A stretch of 20,764 nt of DNA from an uncultured bacterium. Its GTDB lineage: Bacteria > Bacteroidota > Bacteroidia > CAILMK01. The notes under the pieces were generated by a model. It made no database searches. It was not told the origin of the DNA and worked only from the letters and a program-made list of their open reading frames with translations. A program made the position numbers and the translations under genes. Below, in pieces: positions 1-7,517 of the stretch (position 1 is its first letter; every line of letters starts with the position of its first letter). The stretch spans positions 1 to 20,764 of the forward strand of contig CAILMK010000115.1 in the NCBI GenBank assembly GCA_903835275.1, read 5' to 3'.

Positions 1-965
1 ATTATTTTATTCTTTTCACAGTTTCCCTTGTGGGCGTTATTATTTATTCACTGGTCAGGCATGCCATTGCACATTGGGAGCAATTATATGCCAATTACGC
101 GCCGCATCCTTTTTTTGCAGGACACGGTGATTATGCTGCTGCTATCTGCATGTTTGTGCCAATTATAGGAATTTTTATTTTCAGGCCGGCGGTATATAAG
201 ATCACTGCTCTGGGCAGATTTTTCCTGATATGTTTTTTATTGATTATGCTGGCAGGTATAACACTTAGCTTTACACGCGCCGCATGGATAGGAATGGCTG
301 TGAGTCTTGGAGTACTATTGATTATGGTACTCAGGGTGAAATGGTACACGCTGGTTGTAATGATTCTCTGTCTTGTAATAGTTGGAGTTGTAAAACGCGA
401 CGATATTTATAGGAAACTTGAATCCAACAAAGAGGTTTCAGCAAGCAATTTGAAACAGCACGTGGAGTCTATTTCCAATATTTCCACGGATGTAAGTAAT
501 ACGGAACGGATCAACCGATGGAAATCTGCTTACCGGATGTTCAAGCTTCATCCAATATTTGGCTGGGGTCCCGGAACATATATGTTCCAATATGCGTCCT
601 TTCAGAGATCTAATGAGATGACCGTAATCAGTACCAATACAGGTAACCTTGGTAATGCCCATAGTGAATACGTAGGCCCGCTTGCGGAAGAAGGCATTTT
701 CGGACCACTTTCGTTTTTATCCATTGTGCTGGTAAGTCTATTTGTTGGCATACGGCTTACATATAGGGGTATAACCCGTTTTGTAAGATATACTGCCGCT
801 GCAACTGTCCTCGGGCTGATTACTTATTATGTTCACGGATTGATTAATAATTATCTGGATACCGATAAAGCCGCTGTGCCATTTTTTGCAAGCATGGCAG
901 TTTTGCTTGTGCTGGATATTTATTATAATAAGGAAGAAAACCGTTCCGCTGCTCCTGTCGTTTAG
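1..965 (+). CDS. O-antigen ligase / Wzy-type polymerase family protein (5' end outside window)
   Basis: Integral inner-membrane protein of the WaaL/Wzy_C superfamily, whose members ligate or polymerise lipid-linked O-antigen or other glycans on the periplasmic face. The frame is open from base 3, so the gene begins upstream; a GTG at 30 is an internal possibility, but about 320 visible residues are short for the family (usually 400-500), so truncation by the window is more likely. Numbering from that GTG, there are several hydrophobic segments (about 40-60, 65-80, 90-120, 225-245, 285-300). The family signature is visible: SFTRAAWIG (80-88), RINRW (160-164), HPIFGWGPGTY (174-184), and NAHSEYVGPLAEEGIFG (209-225) where relatives have HNxYL. 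The large soluble loop between 120 and 215 fits the periplasmic catalytic loop. The substrate cannot be told. The next gene lies about 50 bp downstream on the same strand. Confidence 0.85.
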   Translation, partial: YFILFTVSLVGVIIYSLVRHAIAHWEQLYANYAPHPFFAGHGDYAAAICMFVPIIGIFIFRPAVYKITALGRFFLICFLLIMLAGITLSFTRAAWIGMAVSLGVLLIMVLRVKWYTLVVMILCLVIVGVVKRDDIYRKLESNKEVSASNLKQHVESISNISTDVSNTERINRWKSAYRMFKLHPIFGWGPGTYMFQYASFQRSNEMTVISTNTGNLGNAHSEYVGPLAEEGIFGPLSFLSIVLVSLFVGIRLTYRGITRFVRYTAAATVLGLITYYVHGLINNYLDTDKAAVPFFASMAVLLVLDIYYNKEENRSAAPVV

Positions 966-1015
966 CCGTTTTGTATTAAACCACATCCGCTTAAAATTAT
1001 CTAAGAAAAATGTAT

Positions 1016-1888
1016 ATGAAAAAAATAGTTGCTTTTGCCGCACTTTCATTATTGGTATTTGGATGCAGCACGGTAAGCCACATGAGTGAATTCCGTACAG
1101 ATCCGGTTGTAGTGGATGGCATTTCCAATGAGTGGTTGCTACCCTTGAATTATTACGATGCGGAAACTCAATTGAACTATGCTTTCGCGAATGACAAGGA
1201 GAATTTTTATATCTGCGTCAGGGCATCTGAATCTGCTGCGAAAAGAAAGATATTGCGCAATGGTATCAATCTTGGAATAGAAGTGGAAGATAAAAAAGGC
1301 GATGAAAAAATATCTATCCTTTACCCGAATCCTCCCAAGGATATTACAAAGGATAAGGACCAGGAAACGGAGCAGGCAGAAGGTGGAAGCAGGAAATTCA
1401 GGAAGAAAGACCTGGGCTATCTCGGTGAAATGCAACTCACAGGTTTTAATGACAAAATACCGGCAACCCTTCTTCCCCAAAACGATTTCGGGATTAATGT
1501 TGCTGTAAAAATGGATAGCAATAATGTGCTCGTTTATGAGGCGGTTATTCCCTTCAAAACTTTTTTTAAACCAAGCCTTAATTCTTCTGATTGCAAAAAG
1601 GAATGGACCCTTACCGTGAAACTTAAAGGTATTGAAGGTGCAGGAAATGGCAACAGGATACATGGTAACCCTGATCCTTCCGGTGGCGGAGGAATGGGTG
1701 GCGGTGGCGGAATGGGTGGCGGTGGTATGGGAGGTGGTGGCGGCATGGGCGGCGGCCGAGGCGGCATGGGTGGCGGCGGAGGTCGTGGTGGTGGAGGTCG
1801 CGGTGGCAGAGGCGGTGGCGGCGGACAACCAAATCCTGTGGCTGAATCCGGCTCTCTCAAAGTAGTTTTCCGTCCGGTTCTGAAATAG
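1016..1888 (+). CDS. Lipoprotein with CBM9/DOMON-like domain and glycine-rich C-terminal tail
   Basis: Predicted lipoprotein: MKK start, hydrophobic stretch, and lipobox LVFGC with the acylated Cys at residue 17. An ATG two codons upstream (1010) is possible; 1016 is preferred because it gives a standard signal peptide. Residues about 30-100 (VVVDGISNEWLLPLNYYD, then NFYICVRASE) resemble carbohydrate-binding module family 9/DOMON-like folds, in which DG..EW starts the first strands. A Lys/Glu-rich stretch follows, then a second beta-rich part up to about 205. From about 220 to 270 the protein is almost only Gly with interspersed Met and Arg, then a short ordered end (SLKVVFRPVLK). I do not recognise a specific function; surface binding or a structural role is an inference. 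It may share a transcript with the preceding gene and ends before a strong terminator at 1962. Confidence 0.75.
   Translation: MKKIVAFAALSLLVFGCSTVSHMSEFRTDPVVVDGISNEWLLPLNYYDAETQLNYAFANDKENFYICVRASESAAKRKILRNGINLGIEVEDKKGDEKISILYPNPPKDITKDKDQETEQAEGGSRKFRKKDLGYLGEMQLTGFNDKIPATLLPQNDFGINVAVKMDSNNVLVYEAVIPFKTFFKPSLNSSDCKKEWTLTVKLKGIEGAGNGNRIHGNPDPSGGGGMGGGGGMGGGGMGGGGGMGGGRGGMGGGGGRGGGGRGGRGGGGGQPNPVAESGSLKVVFRPVLK
1690..1826 (+). repeat. Glycine-codon triplet repeat tract (GGN-rich) inside the lipoprotein gene
   Basis: About 137 bases made almost entirely of GGN codons, with blocks of ggtggcgg separated by atg (Met) and later by cgt/cgc/aga (Arg). Glycine codons alternate between GGT, GGC and GGA. 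The low complexity makes it a likely site of in-frame length variation by slippage or recombination; no frameshift is present here. Confidence 0.85.
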
Positions 1889-1961
1889 TAACTTAGGCCA
1901 CTGTTCACAGACGACAGACCACAAAAAATCGTAGTGGCATGCAATATAAAAGTAAAGAATT

Positions 1962-1998
1962 AAACCTCAAAAGGTCTTTAAGACCTTTTGAGGTTTTT
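1962..1998 (+). terminator. Rho-independent terminator after the glycine-rich lipoprotein gene
   Basis: A perfect 16-bp stem (1962-1977 with 1981-1996), 3-base loop TTA, and a T-run continuing to 1998. It lies 74 bp past the stop codon. It separates the envelope genes from purK. Confidence 0.9.
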
Positions 1999-2000
1999 GC

Positions 2001-2034
2001 ATTATCACATTTGCAAATTATCACATTATCACAT
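2001..2034 (+). repeat. Short direct repeats ATTATCACAT (three copies)
   Basis: ATTATCACAT occurs at 2001-2010, 2017-2026 and 2025-2034, the last two overlapping. It is followed at 2041-2063 by two copies of CCCTTGTCCC. The stretch lies between a terminator and the purK promoter and codes for nothing plausible. The copies are too short and too close together for a CRISPR. Confidence 0.6.
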
Positions 2035-2056
2035 TTTTGTCCCTTGTCCCCCGCCC

Positions 2057-2088
2057 CTTGTCCCTTTGTGCTTTAAATCTTATCTTTG
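2057..2088 (+). promoter_or_regulatory. Bacteroidota-type promoter for purK-purE
   Basis: CTTG (2057-2060), 20 bp spacer, TATCTTTG (2081-2088). This matches the phylum's TTTG/TAnnTTTG pattern with normal spacing. The expected transcription start is about 2092-2096, at or next to the GTG start codon proposed for purK. Confidence 0.7.
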
Positions 2089-2092
2089 CATT

Positions 2093-3238
2093 GTGTTAAA
2101 TCATTTTTATAACGGTAAAAAAGCAGGCATACTTGGCGGTGGCCAATTAGGCCGTATGCTCATACAGGCGGGCATTGATTTGAATATCGATATGTCCGTA
2201 CTGGATCCGGATGCCAATGCGCCCTGCAAACCTTTTTGTAATCATTTTGTACAAGGTTCTTTCAAGGACTACGAAACGGTGTTGGATTTTGGAAAAAACC
2301 TCGATGTACTGACCATAGAAATTGAGCATGTAAATGTAGATGCGCTTCAAAAATTGGAAGCACAGGGAAAGGATGTATTTCCGCAACCGGAAATTATCCG
2401 CATCGTTCAGGACAAGGGATTGCAAAAGCAATTTTACAGGGATAATAATATTCCCACTTCGGATTTTATTTTAATCAACGATGCTTCGGAAATAAAGGAC
2501 CACACTGATTTTTTACCTGTATTCCAGAAAGTGCGTACTTCCGGATACGATGGAAGGGGTGTTCAGGAAATGAATACTATCGGTGATATTGATAAAGCAC
2601 TGCAAGGCCCGAGTGTACTGGAGAAAAAAGTAGATTACGAAAAAGAAATTTCTGTAATAGTGGCGCGCGGAAAAAACGGTGAAACATCTGTTTTCCCTCC
2701 GGTGGATATGATCCTTCACAAGGAGAAAAATCTTTTGAGTTATCTTGCATCGCCCGCTGAAATTAATGAAACGGTAGAAAGAAACGCACAATATCTTGCC
2801 AGGGAAATTGCAGGTAAATTAAATCTCGTCGGTATCCTTGCAGTAGAAATGTTTTTACTTCCCGGCGGGGAATTGCTGGTAAATGAAATTGCTCCGCGTC
2901 CGCACAACAGCGGACACCAAACCATTGAAGGAAACATCACTTCCCAATACGCACAATTATGGAAGGCGATCCTCGGATTACCTTTAGGCGATCCTGATAC
3001 GATACGTCCTTCAGCGATGATAAATTTGCTGGGTGAGGACGGATATTCAGGCGATGTTTTTTATGAAGGCATAGAGGAAGCAATGACTATTTCAGGTGTT
3101 TATGTACATTTGTATGGCAAGCTTACAACAAAGCCTTTCCGCAAAATGGGGCATATCACCATTACCGGAAATACCTTGCAGGAAGTGCATGAAAAGGCAA
3201 AACACGTCGAGGCTTTGGTGAAAGTAAAAAGTTTATAA
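2093..3238 (+). CDS. purK: 5-(carboxyamino)imidazole ribonucleotide synthase (PurK)
   Basis: ATP-grasp enzyme of de novo purine synthesis: it carboxylates AIR with bicarbonate and ATP to give N5-CAIR in the cytosol. Seen in the protein: the N-terminal nucleotide-binding motif [36 protein letters not shown], the glycine-rich ATP-grasp loop; and the metal/ATP site [21 protein letters not shown]. The total of 381 aa fits the family. The frame is open further upstream to 1988, but that part crosses a terminator, short repeats and the promoter, and its translation is junk-like. GTG at 2093 is therefore chosen; it is the only start codon between the promoter and the GGGQLG motif. It lies so near the promoter that the message may be almost leaderless. 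purE follows after 11 bp in what is evidently one operon. Confidence 0.95.
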   Translation: MLNHFYNGKKAGILGGGQLGRMLIQAGIDLNIDMSVLDPDANAPCKPFCNHFVQGSFKDYETVLDFGKNLDVLTIEIEHVNVDALQKLEAQGKDVFPQPEIIRIVQDKGLQKQFYRDNNIPTSDFILINDASEIKDHTDFLPVFQKVRTSGYDGRGVQEMNTIGDIDKALQGPSVLEKKVDYEKEISVIVARGKNGETSVFPPVDMILHKEKNLLSYLASPAEINETVERNAQYLAREIAGKLNLVGILAVEMFLLPGGELLVNEIAPRPHNSGHQTIEGNITSQYAQLWKAILGLPLGDPDTIRPSAMINLLGEDGYSGDVFYEGIEEAMTISGVYVHLYGKLTTKPFRKMGHITITGNTLQEVHEKAKHVEALVKVKSL

Positions 3239-3249
3239 AATCAAATGCA

Positions 3250-3735
3250 ATGAAACAAATAGGAATCATCATGGGCAGCGAATCGGATCTACGGATCATG
3301 AAAGATGCTGCAACGATACTCGATGAATTCGGCATCAGCTATGAGATCACCGTAGTATCTGCACATCGTACGCCCGACCGTATGTTTGAATACGCGCGTA
3401 GCGCACGCAAGCGTGGACTGAAAGTGATCATTGCAGGTGCAGGTGGCGCAGCGCATCTTCCCGGTATGGTGGCATCGCTGACAAGCCTTCCTGTGATTGG
3501 TGTTCCTATCAAATCTTCCAACTCCATTGACGGATGGGATTCTGTTCTTTCCATTTTGCAAATGCCGGGTGGTGTTCCGGTTGCAACTGTTGCTCTTGAT
3601 GGCGCAAAAAATGCCGGCATTCTTGCTGCGCAAATCATTGGTTCTTTCGACGAATCCATTGGTAAAAAACTGGACGCGTACAAAGAAGGACTAAAAGAAA
3701 AAGTAGAGCAAGGCGCGAAGAATATGGAGAAATAA
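3250..3735 (+). CDS. purE: N5-carboxyaminoimidazole ribonucleotide mutase (PurE, class I)
   Basis: Converts N5-CAIR to CAIR, the step after PurK, in the cytosol; the active enzyme of this family is an octamer. Seen: [13 protein letters not shown] near the N-terminus (the SDL phosphate/substrate loop), [10 protein letters not shown] (catalytic His region), [24 protein letters not shown] and [13 protein letters not shown]. The length of 161 aa is typical of class I PurE. The SAHRTP and [11 protein letters not shown] motifs, plus the adjacent purK, support the bacterial mutase rather than the class II AIR carboxylase. The start at 3250 is the first ATG that fits the family's N-terminus; a nearby ATG at 3245 is out of frame. 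Confidence 0.96.
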   Translation: MKQIGIIMGSESDLRIMKDAATILDEFGISYEITVVSAHRTPDRMFEYARSARKRGLKVIIAGAGGAAHLPGMVASLTSLPVIGVPIKSSNSIDGWDSVLSILQMPGGVPVATVALDGAKNAGILAAQIIGSFDESIGKKLDAYKEGLKEKVEQGAKNMEK

Positions 3736-3739
3736 TTGG

Positions 3740-3767
3740 CAGTTATCAGTCAACAGTTATCAGTCAA
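3740..3767 (+). repeat. Tandem 14-bp direct repeat CAGTTATCAGTCAA
   Basis: Two adjacent perfect copies, 3740-3753 and 3754-3767, just after the purE stop codon. No coding meaning; the start of a small repeat cluster that continues to 3860. Confidence 0.75.
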
Positions 3768-3783
3768 CAATGAACATTTTGTA

Positions 3784-3860
3784 GGGGCGAATGGATCCGC
3801 CGCGGCGGACGCCCTTATTTTTTTGCCCTCTCTGTCATTCAGCAGGAACCTTGCCAATGC
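3784..3860. repeat. Intergenic repeat: GC-rich palindrome plus TGTCATTCAG unit
   Basis: GGGCG (3785-3789) pairs with CGCCC (3810-3814) around the perfect 14-bp palindrome TCCGCCGCGGCGGA (3796-3809), followed by a T-rich run (3815-3824). Then comes a 29-bp unit at 3832-3860 that recurs at 9774-9802 with three mismatches. A palindrome with the same CGCCGCGGCG core recurs at 9847-9860. The hairpin and T-run could end purE transcription. Confidence 0.65.
3785..3824 (+). terminator. Possible terminator after purE
   Basis: GC-rich hairpin (outer stem 3785-3789/3810-3814, inner palindrome 3796-3809, with a six-base bulge) followed by TTATTTTTTT. The bulge makes it imperfect and the same core occurs elsewhere as a repeat, so the terminator role is only likely. 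Confidence 0.5.
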
Positions 3861-3896
3861 AAGAGATAAACCTAATGAAGTAGATACAGATTCATG

Positions 3897-4814
3897 TTAG
3901 TTCTTTATTTTTTCGCAGGCATGTTTATCTCCAAGTTCGCATCCTTTTTTCCAATCACTCATTGCCTTAACTGAATTGTGAAGGCTCTGCTCAGCATCAC
4001 CCCGCAAAGTATATGCTACAGCATATTTGGGATTTATTGTCAAGCATTTGTTTAAGTCCAATATTGCATTTGGATAGTCATGAAGTTTGACTCTTTCATT
4101 CGCGATCATGATATATAGCCAATCATACTGTGGATTTTTTTTAATAACAGTCAGATAATCTTTTAGTGCGCCTCTATAATCACCAATTTTATTTTGCGCA
4201 TTTCCTCTGTTTACTAATGTGGATGTTTTATAACCATTAATTTCAATGTCTTTGTCATATTCCTCAATAGCGCCCAAAGAGTCACCTATCATATCTTTTA
4301 TACATCCAAGGCTAAAATGAATTGAAGGATAGTATAAAGGATCAATTTTTAAAACCTTTTTATAAGCCACTAGCGCTCCATGATAATCTTTATCTCGTTC
4401 CCTTATATACCCTATGGAATAATATGCATGTATATTGCTGGGATCTATTTTGATAACACTGACGAAATCCTCTATTCTATGCTTGTCAAGTCTTAAGTCA
4501 CCTCTGAAATTATATGCTTTGATATTTGAAGGATTAATTTCTATTGCTTTTGTAAAATCATCAATAGCTCCCTTAACATCATCTGCATTGAATTTGGAAC
4601 GACCTCTTCTATAATATGCCTCATCATATTGGGCATCTGTTTCAATGGCTGTGGTAAAGTATTTAATAGCTTCCTTATAATTGTCTGTTGAATCCAATTT
4701 GATTCCTTTATTTAAATATTCAACAGCTTTTCCCCTATTGTTACTTTTACAAGCAACTAAGAAAAGTAATGAAAGGCATAAAAGGGTCAATAGTTTTTTC
4801 ATTGTGTTTTTCAT
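3897..4814 (-). CDS. TPR-repeat lipoprotein
   Basis: Predicted lipoprotein of 305 aa made of about eight tetratricopeptide repeats, a helical scaffold that usually binds other proteins. The start chosen (ATG, minus strand at 4814) gives MKNTMKK, a hydrophobic core and lipobox LVAC with Cys22; an upstream in-frame start at 4898 would put a charged stretch before the signal, so it is rejected. The repeats show the TPR pattern, such as AYYRRGRSKF, GAIDDFTKAIEINPS and YRGALKDYLTVIKKNP. One repeat is four residues short (RGDLRLDKHRIEDFVSVIKIDP), as if its inter-helix turn had been deleted. The end, DWKKGCELGDKHACEKIK, is common in Bacteroidota TPR proteins. It lies downstream of the TonB receptor, but a hairpin separates them. 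Specific role unknown. Confidence 0.85.
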   Translation of the reverse strand: MKNTMKKLLTLLCLSLLFLVACKSNNRGKAVEYLNKGIKLDSTDNYKEAIKYFTTAIETDAQYDEAYYRRGRSKFNADDVKGAIDDFTKAIEINPSNIKAYNFRGDLRLDKHRIEDFVSVIKIDPSNIHAYYSIGYIRERDKDYHGALVAYKKVLKIDPLYYPSIHFSLGCIKDMIGDSLGAIEEYDKDIEINGYKTSTLVNRGNAQNKIGDYRGALKDYLTVIKKNPQYDWLYIMIANERVKLHDYPNAILDLNKCLTINPKYAVAYTLRGDAEQSLHNSVKAMSDWKKGCELGDKHACEKIKN

Positions 4815-4885
4815 TACTTTTTCACAAGCTAAATTATTTCTCTTCGCTGGCAAGTCTTTATCATGGCGGTGTGGCTCGCGTGGAT

Positions 4886-4925
4886 AAAAGTCTTTCATAT
4901 AGTGACCACTTTGTGGCAGACTTTT
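4886..4925 (-). terminator. Hairpin right after the TonB-dependent receptor gene
   Basis: AAAAGTCT (4886-4893) pairs with AGACTTTT (4918-4925), with CCAC/GTGG pairing inside the loop. It directly follows the receptor's stop codon on the minus strand and ends in four T on that strand. It is a probable terminator, which would make the TPR lipoprotein gene at least partly independent of the receptor. Confidence 0.6.
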
Positions 4926-7382
4926 TTACTTCACTGTAAACGGCACCACCAGTTTCAAGCTTATATTTCTTCCCATATTATAAATACCGCTGTGTCCTGT
5001 GGTATTATCCGGATACGGTTCAAAATATTTGAGGCGACTCATATTGCTTTCATATGCTATGTCAGCAAGGTTATTGCCTAGTATATACAAACTGAAAATC
5101 ACCTTGTTGTTTTTATTGGTAAAGTCGCCGCCAAAACCTGCATTCAGCAGTGTATAGGAAGGGGTAGGCGTTTCGGTATTATTGGCAAGTAAAACCCGAT
5201 CCTGTTTGGCATAATATTCCACTTCTATCTTTGCGAAAGCATTTGTAATATGCAATGCTTTCAGTTTGAAATTAGCGCGCAGTTCAGAGCGGGTATGCAG
5301 TGGCGGAATGAAAGGAAGATATTTATCTTCGGCAGTTACATTGATTCCGTTTCCTCCAAGGTTTTGTGCATATACAATGGATAATCCATTCTCAAAATGT
5401 AGCCAGTCCAGCGGATGCGGATGTATATCAAGCGTGGCTTCCCCACCGTATAATTGCGCATGAGATGAAACAAATTTGAAGGTCTGGTTACCCGGTACAA
5501 TAACAGAATCCTGTCCGTAGGTATTTAATAATTTTTCGTTGTAAATATAATTCGTAATATCATTATTGAATGCTTCCACACTAAATGATACGTGCTTGGA
5601 ATTTATAAAAATTCCTATGTCTTCCTGCAGGCTGAATTCAGGTTTGAAATCCGGATTGCCTATCTGGTAAACATTCGTTCCCGGATGTACACCGTTGGCG
5701 GCAATTTCCGAAATATTCGGAGCACGGTATCCGCGGGCAATATTTGCTTTTATGAGGAAATTATCATTGAAATTATAGGTGGCTCCCGCGCTTCCTGATG
5801 CTCCTGAAAATGTATGTACATAAGGAGTAAATTGCTGTGTAGCGCCGGTACTGTTCGGTAATGCGCGCCCGTCAAATCCGGTCACCGGATCAGTGACCGT
5901 CGATAATGCATCACTGGTGAAGCTTCGCACATCATAGCGCACACCGCCACTGATGTCCAGTTTGTCGTATGATCTTTTTATAAATGCAAAGGGACCTGCA
6001 TCCGCAAGATGATAATCAGGAATAATAAATTCAGTGGCACCGAATTCATTTTTATTCATCTGGTACATTCCGTTTATCCCTATGGCCGGCTCCCATTTGT
6101 GAAAGTCAGGAAGAAAATATTTCACATCGTACGTTAATGTTTGTAAGACCAGATATAATCCTGGAGTATCGCTCAAAACCGGGTGACTGAATTCACGCCT
6201 TTCGCTTAACTGGTAACCTACATTCATGGATATTTTTCCTGCACCGCCGAGTTCGAACATATTATTGGAATAAAGCCTGTAGTGCTGCACATGCTGATGG
6301 AGGGGAGCAATTTTATAAGAGTTTAATTCTGCTTTTGAAACAATAGGACGGAAGGTATCGGCTTCACTTACCTGCTTTGTAAATTTACGGCTCGCGGAAT
6401 CCCGGCTTCCGTCCGGTATTTCCTGCAGGTCATCAAATAAACTGAAACTCAGGTGAGAATATCCCCAGCTTTTATTAATGCCCAGCATCGCTGCTGCATC
6501 TGTTTCATGAAAGGCGGTGCCGTATACGCGTCCGTCAATTTTATCCTGATAATTGGTCGCTTCCTTATGCGTGCCACGGAACATCCAAGTCAGTCCATGA
6601 TTATTTCCTGCAATGCCGGCGGAGCCTTCAAAAAGTCCGTTGTTGGATTGGAAACTCCCCATGACGCTGCCTTCTATCTTTCCATCAGGTAATGATGGCG
6701 GCGGCAAAATATTGATCACTCCCGCCAGTGCATCGGAACCATAGATCAGGCTCGCAGGACCTTTGATCACTTCAATTCTTTCAATGAGGTTATCATCTAT
6801 TTCAATGCCGTGTTCATCTCCCCATTGTTGCCCTTCCTGGCGCACTCCGTCAAATAGGGTGAGGATACGATTGTAACCAAGTCCGCGGATGAAAGGCTTG
6901 GACACATTTGGCCCTGTAGTTACTGCATTGACCCCCGGAACCTTTGCAATTCCATCTATGGCATTGGTACTTAAATTTGAAATAAGGTAATCCTTGCTTA
7001 TAACCGTAATCGGTACCGGATCACGGCGTATTTCTGTTGCGTGTGATACACCCGTAACCGTCACCTGGCTCAGTTCCAAATGCGTTTCATCAAGGGGAAC
7101 ATCGAGAACCGTTGGTCCCAGTACATTTACAGTAAGGGTTTTGGCAGCATAGCCGATCAACTGGACTTCTATAATGAACTTACCCTTGGGCAAATTGCTA
7201 AAGTTGTAATTGCCGTTAGTATCACTCAGCGCGCTTTTTTTAAGGTCGGTAATATGAATGATTGCCCCATACAGTGCTTCACCGGAAACCTTGTCCCTGA
7301 TGGTACCCCGCAGGCTATTTTGTGCATGGGTATTTAAACCAATGCAGATAATGGCAATCAATAGTATGAGTGGTTTGAACAT
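4926..7382 (-). CDS. TonB-dependent outer-membrane receptor with carboxypeptidase-D-like N-terminal domain
   Basis: Outer-membrane beta-barrel transporter powered by TonB, 818 aa. Seen: signal peptide 1-20 ending THAQ; a carboxypeptidase-D regulatory-like domain at about 22-105 (LRGTIRDKVSGEALYGA, SDTNGNYNFSNLPKG); a possible TonB box QVTVTG at 106-111; a plug at about 115-230 (FIRGLGYNRILTLFDGVRQ, ERIEVIKGPASLIYGSDALAG); then the barrel to the end. The plug carries EGQQWGDEHGIEID, and the barrel has His-containing loops (PLHQHVQHY, DIHPHPLDWLH). The barrel end ETPTPSYTLLNAGFG recalls ZnuD-like metal receptors, but that is from memory and the substrate stays open. The ATG at 7382 follows its own Bacteroidota promoter, and a palindromic operator-like site overlaps that promoter, so metal-dependent repression is a reasonable guess. 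It is transcribed divergently from the T9SS protein at 7518. Confidence 0.92.
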   Translation of the reverse strand: MFKPLILLIAIICIGLNTHAQNSLRGTIRDKVSGEALYGAIIHITDLKKSALSDTNGNYNFSNLPKGKFIIEVQLIGYAAKTLTVNVLGPTVLDVPLDETHLELSQVTVTGVSHATEIRRDPVPITVISKDYLISNLSTNAIDGIAKVPGVNAVTTGPNVSKPFIRGLGYNRILTLFDGVRQEGQQWGDEHGIEIDDNLIERIEVIKGPASLIYGSDALAGVINILPPPSLPDGKIEGSVMGSFQSNNGLFEGSAGIAGNNHGLTWMFRGTHKEATNYQDKIDGRVYGTAFHETDAAAMLGINKSWGYSHLSFSLFDDLQEIPDGSRDSASRKFTKQVSEADTFRPIVSKAELNSYKIAPLHQHVQHYRLYSNNMFELGGAGKISMNVGYQLSERREFSHPVLSDTPGLYLVLQTLTYDVKYFLPDFHKWEPAIGINGMYQMNKNEFGATEFIIPDYHLADAGPFAFIKRSYDKLDISGGVRYDVRSFTSDALSTVTDPVTGFDGRALPNSTGATQQFTPYVHTFSGASGSAGATYNFNDNFLIKANIARGYRAPNISEIAANGVHPGTNVYQIGNPDFKPEFSLQEDIGIFINSKHVSFSVEAFNNDITNYIYNEKLLNTYGQDSVIVPGNQTFKFVSSHAQLYGGEATLDIHPHPLDWLHFENGLSIVYAQNLGGNGINVTAEDKYLPFIPPLHTRSELRANFKLKALHITNAFAKIEVEYYAKQDRVLLANNTETPTPSYTLLNAGFGGDFTNKNNKVIFSLYILGNNLADIAYESNMSRLKYFEPYPDNTTGHSGIYNMGRNISLKLVVPFTVK

Positions 7383-7408
7383 AATTACGATTTGGATATA
7401 AAACGATT

Positions 7409-7439
7409 CAAAGATAGGACAATATTTTGTTTTTGCAAC
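7409..7439 (-). promoter_or_regulatory. Promoter of the TonB-dependent receptor gene
   Basis: Read on the minus strand: GTTG (7439-7436), 19 bp spacer, TATCTTTG (7416-7409), 27 bp before the start codon. The upstream element lies inside the left arm of the palindrome at 7430-7452, so a protein bound there would block this promoter. Confidence 0.7.
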
Positions 7440-7452
7440 AAAGTTGCAAAAA
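7430..7452. promoter_or_regulatory. Perfect 10-3-10 palindrome, probable operator between divergent promoters
   Basis: Arms TTTTTGCAAC (7430-7439) and GTTGCAAAAA (7443-7452) around AAA. It is nested in weaker outer symmetry: GACAA 7418-7422 with TTGTC 7455-7459, and CGATTCAAA 7404-7412 with TTTGAATCG 7462-7470. It covers the upstream element of the receptor promoter and ends 1 bp before the TTTG of the opposite promoter. Size and placement suit a dimeric repressor such as a Fur-family (Fur/Zur) metalloregulator; the identity is inferred. Confidence 0.7.
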
Positions 7453-7453
7453 T

Positions 7454-7485
7454 TTTGTCAATTTGAATCGAAATCCTTATCTTTG
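7454..7485 (+). promoter_or_regulatory. Promoter of the dockerin-like T9SS protein gene
   Basis: TTTG (7454-7457), 20 bp spacer, TATCTTTG (7478-7485), an exact match to the Bacteroidota consensus with standard spacing, 32 bp before the start codon. The TTTG starts just beyond the palindrome, so regulation shared with the divergent receptor gene is likely. Confidence 0.8.
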
Positions 7486-7517
7486 AATTTGAAACGCACT
7501 CACCTTTTACTAACTAT

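Noticed and set aside
1139..1944. Long minus-strand ORFs, one Pro-rich and one Ala/Thr/His-rich, opposite the glycine-rich lipoprotein gene
   Set aside because: They are mirror images of the GGN codon tract; the plus-strand frame has a signal peptide, lipobox and terminator, the opposite frames have none.
2001..2063. Possible mini-CRISPR from the ATTATCACAT and CCCTTGTCCC repeats
   Set aside because: Units of 10 bp, overlapping or nearly contiguous, with no spacers of regular size and no cas genes.
1988..2092. N-terminal extension of purK starting at TTG 1988
   Set aside because: It starts inside the terminator hairpin and runs through short repeats and the promoter; PurK families begin just before the GGGQLG motif.
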